A stretch of 33,282 nucleotides of DNA from Acetoanaerobium pronyense (GTDB taxonomy: Bacteria > Bacillota > Clostridia > Peptostreptococcales > Filifactoraceae): contig NZ_JAGGLI010000031.1 of the NCBI RefSeq assembly GCF_017874355.1, forward strand, positions 1 through 33,282. Direction: 5' to 3'. Position numbers and translations under genes: made by a program. Below, in pieces: positions 16,122 to 23,953 of this stretch. Positions within the stretch are counted from its first letter, which is position 1; the number at the start of each line of letters is the position of its first letter. The notes beneath the pieces were generated by a model that was not told where the DNA came from, ran no database searches, and was given only the letters and a program-made list of their open reading frames with translations.

Positions 16122-16991
16122 CTAAAATGCTTGTTCCCATGCTTCAAATACAAGGCTATTAAACTTTTTCATATCTACTATACTCTTTGGGATATTAACC
16201 TTATAACCTTCTTTATCACTTGAAGTCTTTAAAAGTCCGGTTTTATAGTCCTCTTCCTCTGATGATATAATCTCTACATCATCTTGAAAAATCTCAGGAT
16301 TAGTAAGATATACAGCTGCAACTACATCCCAATTATAAAATCCCTCTACATCATATTTAGGACCTATAAAATTAAACCAAGGTAGAGTTTTTTCCCTAAT
16401 ATATTTGAAAACTTCATTAGAAGGATTTTCCATAAGCTCATCATATGTCTCTTTCCCAAATAAAGCCTGTAGGCAAAGATGCCCTGTCACAACAGTTGCG
16501 TTCTCACCATACTTAAGTACATGATAGGCAGCAGATGCATCACTTGCGAAATTAAGCTCATTCATAATCTTATTATTAATTACAAGAGGTTTTTGAATAC
16601 CTCCCATTATTACGATTTCCTTCACATAAGTAAAAAACTTATCATCTAGTAAGTATGCACCATATAGGTTTGTAAGTGAACCTGTCGCAAGTATGCTAAC
16701 TTCCTTTGGAGATTTTTTTACAGTTTCAAGGAGAAATTTCGCTGCATCGCTTCTTCTATCTTCATTTACCCCAGCTCCTCTTACAAGTGGAATGTCATTT
16801 AGCTTTAGCTCCGAAAACATAGATTCTGTATTTGAATGAACTATATCTATCGTGCTGTTTCCAAAGGTTGTAGTGACCCCTAGAATATCTATATCTTCTC
16901 TACCTAAAAGATATAAAAGAGCTAAACCATCATCCACATCCTTTTGAGGAACCCCCATAGTGTTGTCACAATCATGTATAACTTTTTTCAT
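16122..16991 (-). CDS. Nucleoside hydrolase (inosine/uridine-preferring family)
   Basis: A 289-residue enzyme of the IU-nucleoside hydrolase family, which splits nucleosides into base and ribose with a calcium-bound water. The Asp cluster is seen as DCD (7-9) and DVDD (18-21), but with an insert (NTMGVPQK) compared with the usual DxDxxxDD. Other sites are GSLTN, VIMGG, the Asn/Asp pair in ELNFASD, and Asp222 in NWDVVAA, where most members have His-Asp instead of Trp-Asp. The ATG at 16991 follows GGAGGGG; the longer frame starts at a TTG within that site. It lies 56 bases ahead of the isomerase gene. In context it may release adenine from 5'-deoxyadenosine or methylthioadenosine, replacing the usual Pfs enzyme; that is inference. 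Confidence 0.85.
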   Translation of the reverse strand: MKKVIHDCDNTMGVPQKDVDDGLALLYLLGREDIDILGVTTTFGNSTIDIVHSNTESMFSELKLNDIPLVRGAGVNEDRRSDAAKFLLETVKKSPKEVSILATGSLTNLYGAYLLDDKFFTYVKEIVIMGGIQKPLVINNKIMNELNFASDASAAYHVLKYGENATVVTGHLCLQALFGKETYDELMENPSNEVFKYIREKTLPWFNFIGPKYDVEGFYNWDVVAAVYLTNPEIFQDDVEIISSEEEDYKTGLLKTSSDKEGYKVNIPKSIVDMKKFNSLVFEAWEQAF

Positions 16992-17012
16992 AATTAACCC
17001 CTCCAAATATAT

Positions 17013-20000
17013 TTATATATTTACAACCTGATTCGATGTTCTCAAAATATGCATAGGCATCTTTTCATCTAATTTATAAACTATGCTGATTGGTGCTGAC
17101 CCTTCATGGGATACATATGATGCAAGGCCTAGGCATTTAAATGTCTCTGTAGCACCGTATAAATCTTTATTTTCTTCCCTTACAAGTAAAAGAACTTTGC
17201 TTTTATTTTCTTTCATATTGATATATCTTTTTCCTGTAGTACTATTTACTGTAGTCCTACTTTGAGATTGCCAATGAAAAAGTTCTTCATTTATTGCATA
17301 ATCTTCATACATAGTGGACTCTGTAAAAGTTTTCTCTGATTTATTTAAAGTAACGAAAAAAACATCTAAATTAAGCTCTTCAACATACTTTACCCCTTCC
17401 CTAAATGGCATCTTTTTCACAGCAGTGTGAACTCCTAAAGAGGCAAGTACTTGGTCAGTTGAATATGAACTATGAAGCTCTAATGGAACGTCTTCAGATA
17501 TAGGAACGCCCTTTGGAATATGATCAATATTTCTCATATTATATTTTATCAAATCCCTCAGTTCTTCGTACAAACTATGGTTTTTTTCCTTCATATTTGT
17601 AAATATATTTTCAAGTTTTTCTAAGGGTTCACTTTGAAAAATAGTATAATACAGCATTAAAACCATTCTATTATCAATTTCTTTATCTAACTTAATTGGA
17701 TTATCCAAGTATTTATCTAAAAATTTCAATAAACTATAGTCATTAATTTTGCTAACTTTCATAAATGAATTTTTCAAAATCCTTATATCATCAAAATACG
17801 ATTTTGATTCTTCTCTTGTTTTTAAAAGTTCCCATAAAGTGGATGATTTATATAAAACTTGAGGCTCTAAATTATAATAATCTAAAAAATTAATTAGATT
17901 TAATTTTAAATTGCACACAAGTGGAAATGCATTAACCATTTGTTTTAATTTAGCTTTATTACTATACGAACTTGATATATTGTCTAAAATTACATCCTTA
18001 GCAACCTTCTCTAGCTGGATAAAGCATGTTTTAGGAAGAGTTGGAAAATCATGCCTTATCTCTTTATCTATAGAATGATGGATTCTTCCAACCATGGATT
18101 GAAACTTCATCTGATAGTTGTACTCTTTTCTTCCTTGTCCTATAAAATCAAGTACTGTGAGTACATCCTTATTTTTATGAAGTCTAAGACCCCTTCCTAG
18201 TTGCTGGATAAAAATAGTAGCAGATTCAGTTGGTCTAAGAAAAAGCACCGTGTTGATCTGTGGTATGTCTACTCCTTCATTATAAAGATCTACAACAAAA
18301 ATAAACCTAACTTCACCAGATATAAGCTTATCCTTAGCCCCTTTTCTCTCTTCATCACTAGAATCTGAGTCTAAAGAAATTGAGGGTATTCCTCTATTAC
18401 TAAATGTACTTGCCATATACCTTGCGTGATTTTTACTGACACAAAAGCCCAAACCTTTTATTGAGTCTCTAGATGCAACATATCTATCAATTGCTGAAAT
18501 TATCCCTAAGTCCCTAGCAATATTTCCTATATATTTTTCATTTAATCCGTCAACATCATATCTGCCATTTTGCCATTTAACATTGCTAATATCTACTGTT
18601 TCTGACACTCCAAAATAGTGAAATGGACAAAGGAGATTTCTTTCAATTGCTTCTCTTAGTCTTATTTCATAAGCTACTTTATTATTAAAAAACTCTAATA
18701 TATCCTCCCCATCTAATCTTTCAGGGGTAGCGGTTAATCCTAAAAGTATCTTAGGCTTAAAATGATTTAAAATTTTCCTATAGGAACTTGCAGCACCATG
18801 ATGACTCTCATCGAGAACAATATAATCAAAGTAATCCTCTTTAAACTCCAAATATTGATTATTGCTGTTTAGAGTCTGAATAGAAGCAAAAATATGATTG
18901 AATATAGAAGGTCTATAATTTCCTACCCACATCTCACCAAAGTTAGCATCCTTTAACACCCCTCTAAAAGCTGTAATGCTCTGCTGTAAAATCTCTTCTC
19001 TATGGGCTAAAAAAAGTAATTTTGAAGTAGGATTCTCCATATAATACCTTTTGAAATCAAAAGCCGATACCATTGTCTTTCCTGTACCTGTAGCTGCAAC
19101 AATAAGGTTGAAATAAGAATTATAAACCTTTCTTTCTATTTCAAGCTTATCAAGAATTTCCTGCTGATATGCATAGGGCATTAAATCAAAAAAATATTCA
19201 TTAGAATCTTTCTCTTTCTTTTCACTAGAAAGGGCAAATTTAAGTTTCTTTACATCCAAAATATTATTTGGATCAAAGTTTTGAAATTCCTTTAAGTTCC
19301 AATATGTTTCAAAAGTAACTCTATATTTGTTGATAATATCAGGTGACGAATATTCAGATATTTTAAGATTCCACTCAGTTCCCTCACTTAAAGCTGCCTG
19401 AGATAAATTAGATGAGCCTATGTATGCTGTGCTAAAACCAGTATTTCTATGAAAATAATAGGCTTTCGCATGTAGCCTTGTTCTATTTGTATCATAAGAA
19501 ACCTTGACTTCTGTATTTGGAAGCTTTGCAAGTTCTTCAATTGCTTTTAAATCAGATGCTCCCATATAACTTGTAGTAATAACTCTAAGTTTTTTGGTTT
19601 TTGTGTGTTCTTTAAGTGCATCATAAATCAATCTTAGACCACTAAATTTAATAAAGGAAACAAGTAAATCAATCCTATCTGCTGATACTATCTCTCTTTT
19701 TAGCTCTGCAAATACAGGGGACTCATGAACGCCACCTGTAAATAAACTACTATTTGAAATAGATGTCTGAGGAGTCCACTCCTTCATAGTTTCTTTTGAT
19801 AAAAGCTTATCCCCTATTGCCTTTAAGATATTATCTTCCGTAATTAAATGTTTTTCTAGTTCACACTCATCCACAGATTTGCTAAGTAGCTCTATCATTT
19901 TATTAGCAACTTCAATTTGTTTGCTTAAATCTTCACTATTTGATTTATAGTGCCTTAATCCCTTTTCTACAACTGATTTAATATATGATGATATAATACT

Positions 20001-20120
20001 TCCTGATGTTGCCGGTTCCAATTTTTCCTTATATATTAAATTAGAATCCTTCTTTTTATCTATTTCCTCAGAAACATCCCTATTAATTAAGGATTCATAA
20101 ATATCTATTTTCTCCCCCAT
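17013..20120 (-). CDS. PLD-like nuclease/SF2 helicase/DUF3427 protein
   Basis: A 1035-residue multidomain protein. Residues 120-275 form a phospholipase D-like domain with one HxK motif (His217, Lys219) and SSNLS (236-240). An SF2 helicase follows: Walker A ATGTGKT (343-349), DESH (437-440), TATP (463-466), and later QQLGRGLRL. The C-terminal part is DUF3427-like with the FREGVKYVEE and TGKRYINM segments. Such fusions act on DNA or RNA and often occur near defence genes, but their role is not settled. GAGGGGG precedes the ATG. The gene sits in a tight run between a metallo-hydrolase (37 bases) and the nucleoside hydrolase (about 20 bases), without other defence genes. It is intact with ordinary base use. 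Confidence 0.85.
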   Translation of the reverse strand: MGEKIDIYESLINRDVSEEIDKKKDSNLIYKEKLEPATSGSIISSYIKSVVEKGLRHYKSNSEDLSKQIEVANKMIELLSKSVDECELEKHLITEDNILKAIGDKLLSKETMKEWTPQTSISNSSLFTGGVHESPVFAELKREIVSADRIDLLVSFIKFSGLRLIYDALKEHTKTKKLRVITTSYMGASDLKAIEELAKLPNTEVKVSYDTNRTRLHAKAYYFHRNTGFSTAYIGSSNLSQAALSEGTEWNLKISEYSSPDIINKYRVTFETYWNLKEFQNFDPNNILDVKKLKFALSSEKKEKDSNEYFFDLMPYAYQQEILDKLEIERKVYNSYFNLIVAATGTGKTMVSAFDFKRYYMENPTSKLLFLAHREEILQQSITAFRGVLKDANFGEMWVGNYRPSIFNHIFASIQTLNSNNQYLEFKEDYFDYIVLDESHHGAASSYRKILNHFKPKILLGLTATPERLDGEDILEFFNNKVAYEIRLREAIERNLLCPFHYFGVSETVDISNVKWQNGRYDVDGLNEKYIGNIARDLGIISAIDRYVASRDSIKGLGFCVSKNHARYMASTFSNRGIPSISLDSDSSDEERKGAKDKLISGEVRFIFVVDLYNEGVDIPQINTVLFLRPTESATIFIQQLGRGLRLHKNKDVLTVLDFIGQGRKEYNYQMKFQSMVGRIHHSIDKEIRHDFPTLPKTCFIQLEKVAKDVILDNISSSYSNKAKLKQMVNAFPLVCNLKLNLINFLDYYNLEPQVLYKSSTLWELLKTREESKSYFDDIRILKNSFMKVSKINDYSLLKFLDKYLDNPIKLDKEIDNRMVLMLYYTIFQSEPLEKLENIFTNMKEKNHSLYEELRDLIKYNMRNIDHIPKGVPISEDVPLELHSSYSTDQVLASLGVHTAVKKMPFREGVKYVEELNLDVFFVTLNKSEKTFTESTMYEDYAINEELFHWQSQSRTTVNSTTGKRYINMKENKSKVLLLVREENKDLYGATETFKCLGLASYVSHEGSAPISIVYKLDEKMPMHILRTSNQVVNI

Positions 20121-20157
20121 AATAACGCCCCCTCTTTATATCTCTATATAGTATTTT

Positions 20158-20784
20158 TTATTTTAGATAATTTATATTCCTCTTTCTTAAATCCTTCATA
20201 GTTACAGAATGACCATGTCCTGGATAGATAGCAATTTCATCTTCCCAATTTGAAATTTTATTAGATACTGATTTTTTCATAAGGTCTTCATTTCCACCTT
20301 CTAAATCAGTCCTACCAAGGCCATCTTCAAACAATGTGTCCCCAGTAAAAGCTACTTTATTTTCTTTGGAAATAAGGCAAATCCCTCCAGGGGTATGACC
20401 TGGGGTATGAACTACTTCTAAAAATGAATGTTCACTTATGGTAATCTTTGACCCTTCAGAAAGAAGCTCATCAGCAGTGATTGATAGAGGTTTTCTGCTT
20501 AGAGTTGCAGTATGGTTAATATTTGGGTCCAGTAACCCCTTTACCTCTTTTTTATGGGCAAAAATCTTACAGTCAAAAGCTTTTTTAACTTCCTCTACTC
20601 CTTCAATATGGTCACAGTGATAATGAGTAAGAACTATTCCAACTACCTCTAAATTGTTTCTTCTAATTTGCTTTACAATTCTTCCAGCTTCTCCACCTGG
20701 GTCTATTATCAATGCCTTGCTTTCATCACTAACTATGTAACAATTTGATTCATGCATTCCTATTACTAGTTTTTCAATCTTCAT
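20158..20784 (-). CDS. Metallo-beta-lactamase-fold hydrolase (glyoxalase II-like)
   Basis: A 208-residue hydrolase of the glyoxalase II-like subgroup. The binuclear metal motif THYHCDH gives His54, His56, Asp58 and His59; later ligands are in HTPGHTPGG and FTGDTLF, and the last histidine is in YPGHGH. Proteins this short lack the glyoxalase II C-terminal domain and cleave thioesters or remain uncharacterised. The ATG at 20784 lies five bases after GGAGG; an earlier in-frame start is inside that site and is less likely. It leads the minus-strand run that includes the helicase and the nucleoside salvage genes, downstream of a strong terminator. Confidence 0.88.
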   Translation of the reverse strand: MKIEKLVIGMHESNCYIVSDESKALIIDPGGEAGRIVKQIRRNNLEVVGIVLTHYHCDHIEGVEEVKKAFDCKIFAHKKEVKGLLDPNINHTATLSRKPLSITADELLSEGSKITISEHSFLEVVHTPGHTPGGICLISKENKVAFTGDTLFEDGLGRTDLEGGNEDLMKKSVSNKISNWEDEIAIYPGHGHSVTMKDLRKRNINYLK

Positions 20785-20821
20785 TTGTTCCTCCATATAT
20801 TTCTCTACATAATTTCTTTCT

Positions 20822-20883
20822 AAAAAAGCTAAGATACTAATTCAAAACTTAATATAAGTTTATCATTAATATCTTAGCTTTTT
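20822..20883 (-). terminator. Long intrinsic terminator after the diguanylate cyclase
   Basis: A 14-bp outer stem (20823-20836 with 20870-20883) continues inward with four more pairs and a seven-pair apical stem (ACTTA-type arms around ATA at 20845-20861). A/T runs flank both sides. It probably ends the cyclase transcript on the minus strand. Confidence 0.85.
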
Positions 20884-20924
20884 CTAATAATATTAAAAAT
20901 TTGCTTTAGTATTTAGTTTTATTT

Positions 20925-21515
20925 CTATCCAAATTTTTTCATCTTCTTATGTTCATACATATTTATATCTGCTGAATCCAAAAAATTATATATTTTTATC
21001 TTTTCTTCCCCTTTATATTCATTGATTCCATAGCTAATATCAATATTAAATATATTTTCTTTTGATTTATTAAATATCTCTATCTTTTTTTCTATTCTTT
21101 TAAGGACGGATGTCGCTTGGTCTTTATCTGTATCTGAAAACACAATAACAAACTCGTCTCCTCCGAATCTAAATACGAAATCCCATTTTCTTATGTTTGC
21201 ACTTATTAGATTTCCCAGAGTTAAAAGCAAGTCATCTCCTACACAATGTCCATAATTATCATTTATAGACTTCATATCGTCAACATCTATAAATGCGATT
21301 GTTGTAGGAGTTTTGTTTATCTGGGATTTATTAATTTCTATTTGAAGTCTTCTTAGGCCATTTATCTTATTTAATGTATTTGTAAGTGGATCTTTAGAAT
21401 AATGTTTTTTTAAATAAAAAAGCTGTTTCTTTAATCTCTTTATTTCACTATCTTTTTTTATCAGCAAATCATTATAAGATGAAGAATTATTGCTTTTTAT
21501 TCTATCTCTCCCCAT
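20925..21515 (-). CDS. Short soluble diguanylate cyclase (GGDEF)
   Basis: A 196-residue protein with a GGDEF domain that makes cyclic di-GMP from two GTP. The active-site loop RFGGDEF is at about 116-122, and the inhibitory RxxD site (Arg109, Asp112) is five residues before it, so product feedback is likely. The DxLT-like entry DPLTNTLNKING (42-53) and FIDVDDMKSINDNYGH (75-90) are canonical. A short basic, coiled-coil-like N-terminus (about 14-40) replaces a sensor domain and may support dimer formation. AGGGGG precedes the ATG. It stands alone between a long terminator downstream and a 292-base gap upstream. Confidence 0.93.
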   Translation of the reverse strand: MGRDRIKSNNSSSYNDLLIKKDSEIKRLKKQLFYLKKHYSKDPLTNTLNKINGLRRLQIEINKSQINKTPTTIAFIDVDDMKSINDNYGHCVGDDLLLTLGNLISANIRKWDFVFRFGGDEFVIVFSDTDKDQATSVLKRIEKKIEIFNKSKENIFNIDISYGINEYKGEEKIKIYNFLDSADINMYEHKKMKKFG

Positions 21516-21807
21516 TTTTCTTTCCCCCTATGCCATCTTATTATTTGTTATGTTCCCTCTATAACTAATATTATATAGGGTTAGTTGGACATATTATGAC
21601 TCTTTAAATATATAAAATAGTTTTACTATTCATTCTATTTACCTATAGTATATACTGTTTTTGAACTATGATAAATAGAAATTTAAATTAAAATTTCATT
21701 TTAATTTGGGGATATTTTTAAGATAATTTGTCGAATATTTTCATAATTTATCATCATAACAATAGGCTATGCAGTTGCGGGGTTTACTATCATAGCTATA
21801 TTACATT
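21516..21807. other. Gene-free stretch upstream of the diguanylate cyclase
   Basis: This 292-base gap holds no convincing gene. A TATATAAT-like -10 box on the minus strand at about 21565-21575 may serve the cyclase, but no good -35 box is seen. Three inverted repeats occur: AATAGT/ACTATT around TTT at 21616-21630, a ten-base AT-only arm pair around TTC at 21685-21707, and GCTATG/CATAGC around a 19-base loop near 21764-21795 that lacks a T-tract. An 18-base stretch (21738-21755) is repeated exactly at the start of the DJ-1 gene (23042-23059). Confidence 0.4.
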
Positions 21808-22305
21808 TTATTTTCTTCTAATACCGATTTTTCTTCCTACTTCTTTAGGGATTGCCAAGTCCTGCTGCGCCCTATGATATTCCTCTAAACGTCTTTGCAT
21901 AGGCTCAGGAAAGGGGGCCGGCCGGTTCGTGATTCTATCCATCCCCATAACCATTTGTTCACTGGTGGCCACCGTCTCTTTTTCCTGATTTTTCATGATC
22001 ATAATCAAATGGATTCTCTTGTTGTCCCGATCAATCACCTGTGGGAACACAGTCAACTCCTCTGATTCATTTACTTCTTTTAAGTAACAGATATGAGACT
22101 CCAGCGTAAAAAAGGTATACTGATAATCCTGATTTTCTCTTTCGTTCAGTCCCAAGCAGTCAATCCACAGGTCCAAGGTTTTACTGAAGATTCGTCCATA
22201 CTCTGCATCATTCATATGTCCATTATAGTCCACAAGCGTTGGCGATACCTTCCATGGACATAAAAAAATTCCCTCTTTTAAGTTGATTCCTACTTCTCTC
22301 TTCAT
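21808..22305 (-). CDS. Thioesterase-like hotdog-fold protein, probable acquired gene
   Basis: A 165-residue 4HBT-type protein. The entry VSPTLVDYNGHMNDAEYGRI (about 20-39) matches thioesterases linked to carnitine and betaine breakdown, some of which are fused to carnitine dehydrogenase. They hydrolyse acyl-CoA, such as betainyl-CoA, but no carnitine genes are visible here, so the substrate is open. AGGAG lies seven bases before the ATG. Base composition is unlike its surroundings: a hand count of 21841-22080 gives 109 G/C in 240 (45%) against about 30% for a nearby row of the DJ-1 gene, and it carries GGCCGGCC. Together with the gene debris just upstream, this suggests horizontal transfer. 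Confidence 0.8.
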   Translation of the reverse strand: MKREVGINLKEGIFLCPWKVSPTLVDYNGHMNDAEYGRIFSKTLDLWIDCLGLNERENQDYQYTFFTLESHICYLKEVNESEELTVFPQVIDRDNKRIHLIMIMKNQEKETVATSEQMVMGMDRITNRPAPFPEPMQRRLEEYHRAQQDLAIPKEVGRKIGIRRK

Positions 22306-22323
22306 GGTTTCACTCCTATCAAG

Positions 22324-22434
22324 TCAAGGTAACGTTTCTTTATATGACTGTATCCTTGATTTCACCATTCCAGAAACTTCATATTGTATCTCTATATGCT
22401 CTTCTTTTAAAAACTGGTAATCCCTAAATCTCAT
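22324..22434 (-). pseudogene. Small reading frame or gene fragment of unknown origin
   Basis: A minus-strand frame of 36 codons ends just upstream of the thioesterase gene. It reads MRFRDYQFLKEEHIEIQYEV, then SGMVKSRIQSYKETLP, and AAGG is six bases before the ATG. The same frame stays open for about 18 codons further upstream without a better start. The mixed, polar composition looks like real protein, more than chance AT-rich frame. It may be a genuine small protein translated with the thioesterase, or the C-terminal remnant of a larger gene carried in with it. I do not recognise the family. Confidence 0.4.
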
Positions 22435-22484
22435 CTTTAACCTTATAAATAATATCATTTTGAACTCAGATAAGGATACTCCAT

Positions 22485-23048
22485 CTAGTTAGCAGTTTCC
22501 AGTGCCTGTTTTTTACCAAGCAATTTTTCTATAACATATAAAGACATATCTATTCCAGCAGAAATACCAGCTGCCACTAGAACTCTTCCATTATCTATAA
22601 ATCTTTCATCATCCTTTACCTTTGTTTTAGGTGCTAACGCCTTTAACAAATCAATACATTCATGGTGAGTTGTAGCTACAAGATTATCTAGTATCCCTAG
22701 CTGTCCCAATATCAAAGATCCTGTACAAACAGAAAGTGTAAGTTCTGTTTTTGATGAGGTTTCTTTTATCCACTGAAGTAGCTTCATATTTTTAAGTACT
22801 TTTCTTGCTCCAACCCCTCCTGGTATTATAAGAATATCTATTTCAGGACTATTAAATATCGTATAGTGAGGGTTAACACTAAGTCCATTAACAGCTAGAA
22901 CAGGACCAGGATTTTCAGATATTAAAAAAACATTAAAGTGTCCATCTCCCTCTCTTTGTCCCGTTACTGAAAATACTTCAAAAGGTCCAGCAAAATCCAA
23001 AGTCTCCATATCATCAAAGGCCAATATAACTACATTTCTCTTTTTCAT
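22485..23048 (-). CDS. DJ-1/PfpI-family protein (GATase1-like)
   Basis: A 187-residue DJ-1/PfpI-fold protein. The nucleophile elbow SVCTGSLILG carries Cys108, the strand before it is IDILIIPGGVG, and the ATTHHECIDLL segment holds the conserved Thr-His. The N-terminal VVILAFDDMETLDFAGPFEVF is typical of the isonitrile hydratase or AraC-linked GATase1 subgroup. Members include hydratases, glyoxalase-like enzymes and sensors, so the reaction is not certain. GGAAGG lies upstream of the ATG with a ten-base gap, slightly long. It diverges from the LUD gene across a 180-base promoter region. Confidence 0.9.
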   Translation of the reverse strand: MKKRNVVILAFDDMETLDFAGPFEVFSVTGQREGDGHFNVFLISENPGPVLAVNGLSVNPHYTIFNSPEIDILIIPGGVGARKVLKNMKLLQWIKETSSKTELTLSVCTGSLILGQLGILDNLVATTHHECIDLLKALAPKTKVKDDERFIDNGRVLVAAGISAGIDMSLYVIEKLLGKKQALETAN

Positions 23049-23134
23049 AATTTATCATCCTTCCCAATTCTATTTTTTAAAATACTATTTTTTTCCCATA
23101 ATTAAACTTTAATAGTTCAAATTGATTTTTATTT

Positions 23135-23158
23135 AAAAATATTATATCTAATATTTTT
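23135..23158. repeat. Perfect AT-rich dyad between the DJ-1 and LUD genes
   Basis: AAAAATATTA and TAATATTTTT flank TATC, making ten-base arms without mismatch. It lies just upstream of the predicted LUD promoter and within the divergent region, where it could be an operator or an upstream (UP-like) element. Confidence 0.4.
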
Positions 23159-23163
23159 TAAAT

Positions 23164-23192
23164 TTGGTTTACCAGTTATTAAAAAGTATATA
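23164..23192 (+). promoter_or_regulatory. Predicted promoter of the LUD gene, bracketed by an inverted repeat
   Basis: TTGGTT (23164-23169) and TATATA (23187-23192) are 17 bases apart. A nine-base inverted repeat, ATTTGGTTT at 23162-23170 and AAACCAAAT at 23204-23212, covers the -35 box and ends directly before the ribosome site GAGGGGG. Such bracketing could permit repression by a dimer or loop. Confidence 0.45.
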
Positions 23193-23227
23193 AATCTAAT
23201 ACAAAACCAAATGAGGGGGCATAATTG

Positions 23228-23887
23228 ATGAACTATGAATTTAAGGATGGACTAGAATTTGCAAAAGAAATGGATAGACTAGATAAAATGGAAAAATATA
23301 AACCACTTATACATTTACTAAATAATTACGGTTACAAAGTTTCTTATTTTGAATCTATCCAAGAAGCTACTTACTACATATTAAAAATAGTAAGAAATTC
23401 AACTGTAGGTTTTGGAGATTCTCAAACTCTAAAAAAAATGAATTTATTTGAAAAATTAAGTCAATATAATAAAGTTATTGACCCAAGTAATTATTCAGAT
23501 GAAGAGTTTATTTCAATTGCAAAAAAAACATTAACTACAGAGATTTATTTCACTTCTGTTAACGCAGTTTCAGAAACTGGTGAAATGGTTAATATAGATG
23601 GCACAGGAAATAGAATAGCTGGTTCACTCTTTGGACACAAAAAAGTCTTTTTCATATTTGGAACAAATAAAATAGAGCCTACACTAGAAAAGGCAATATT
23701 TAGAACGCGTAATATTGCAGCACCAATGAATGCAAAAAGATTAAATCTCAATACCCCTTGTGCTATTAAAGGAGATCGCTGCTATAATTGTTCAAGTGCC
23801 GATAGAATTTGTAACAGCATGATTATTCATATGAGAAAAATGGACTCAATCGAAGCAGAGATTATAATGATTAATAAAGAGTTATAA
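23228..23887 (+). CDS. LUD-domain protein (LutC-like family)
   Basis: A 219-residue LUD (DUF162) protein. The fold is evident in TVGFGDSQTLKKM (about 60-72), TSVNAVSETGEMVNIDGTGN (110-129) and KVFFIFGTNKI. Near the C-terminus a four-Cys pattern (PCAIKGDRCYNCSSADRIC) suggests an iron-sulfur or other metal site, common in clostridial members. LutC takes part in lactate oxidation with LutA and LutB, but neither is near, so this stand-alone form is of unknown role. The frame has a TTG (23225) next to an ATG (23228); the ribosome site GAGGGGG is eight bases from the ATG. Confidence 0.88.
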   Translation: MNYEFKDGLEFAKEMDRLDKMEKYKPLIHLLNNYGYKVSYFESIQEATYYILKIVRNSTVGFGDSQTLKKMNLFEKLSQYNKVIDPSNYSDEEFISIAKKTLTTEIYFTSVNAVSETGEMVNIDGTGNRIAGSLFGHKKVFFIFGTNKIEPTLEKAIFRTRNIAAPMNAKRLNLNTPCAIKGDRCYNCSSADRICNSMIIHMRKMDSIEAEIIMINKEL

Positions 23888-23953
23888 AAAAATAAACAAA
23901 TACTCGACATTTTAAGATTTCAAATCAAACAATTAGTTTATATTAATTTCCAA

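Noticed and set aside
17013-20120. A full defence island around the helicase
   Set aside because: No methylase, restriction subunit, Cas, or toxin gene is present nearby; neighbours are metabolic.
21756-21800. A cyclic di-GMP riboswitch-like string (GCGGGGTTT, near the GGDEF gene)
   Set aside because: The conserved core and paired helices of GEMM-I are not present, and no gene follows in the required orientation.
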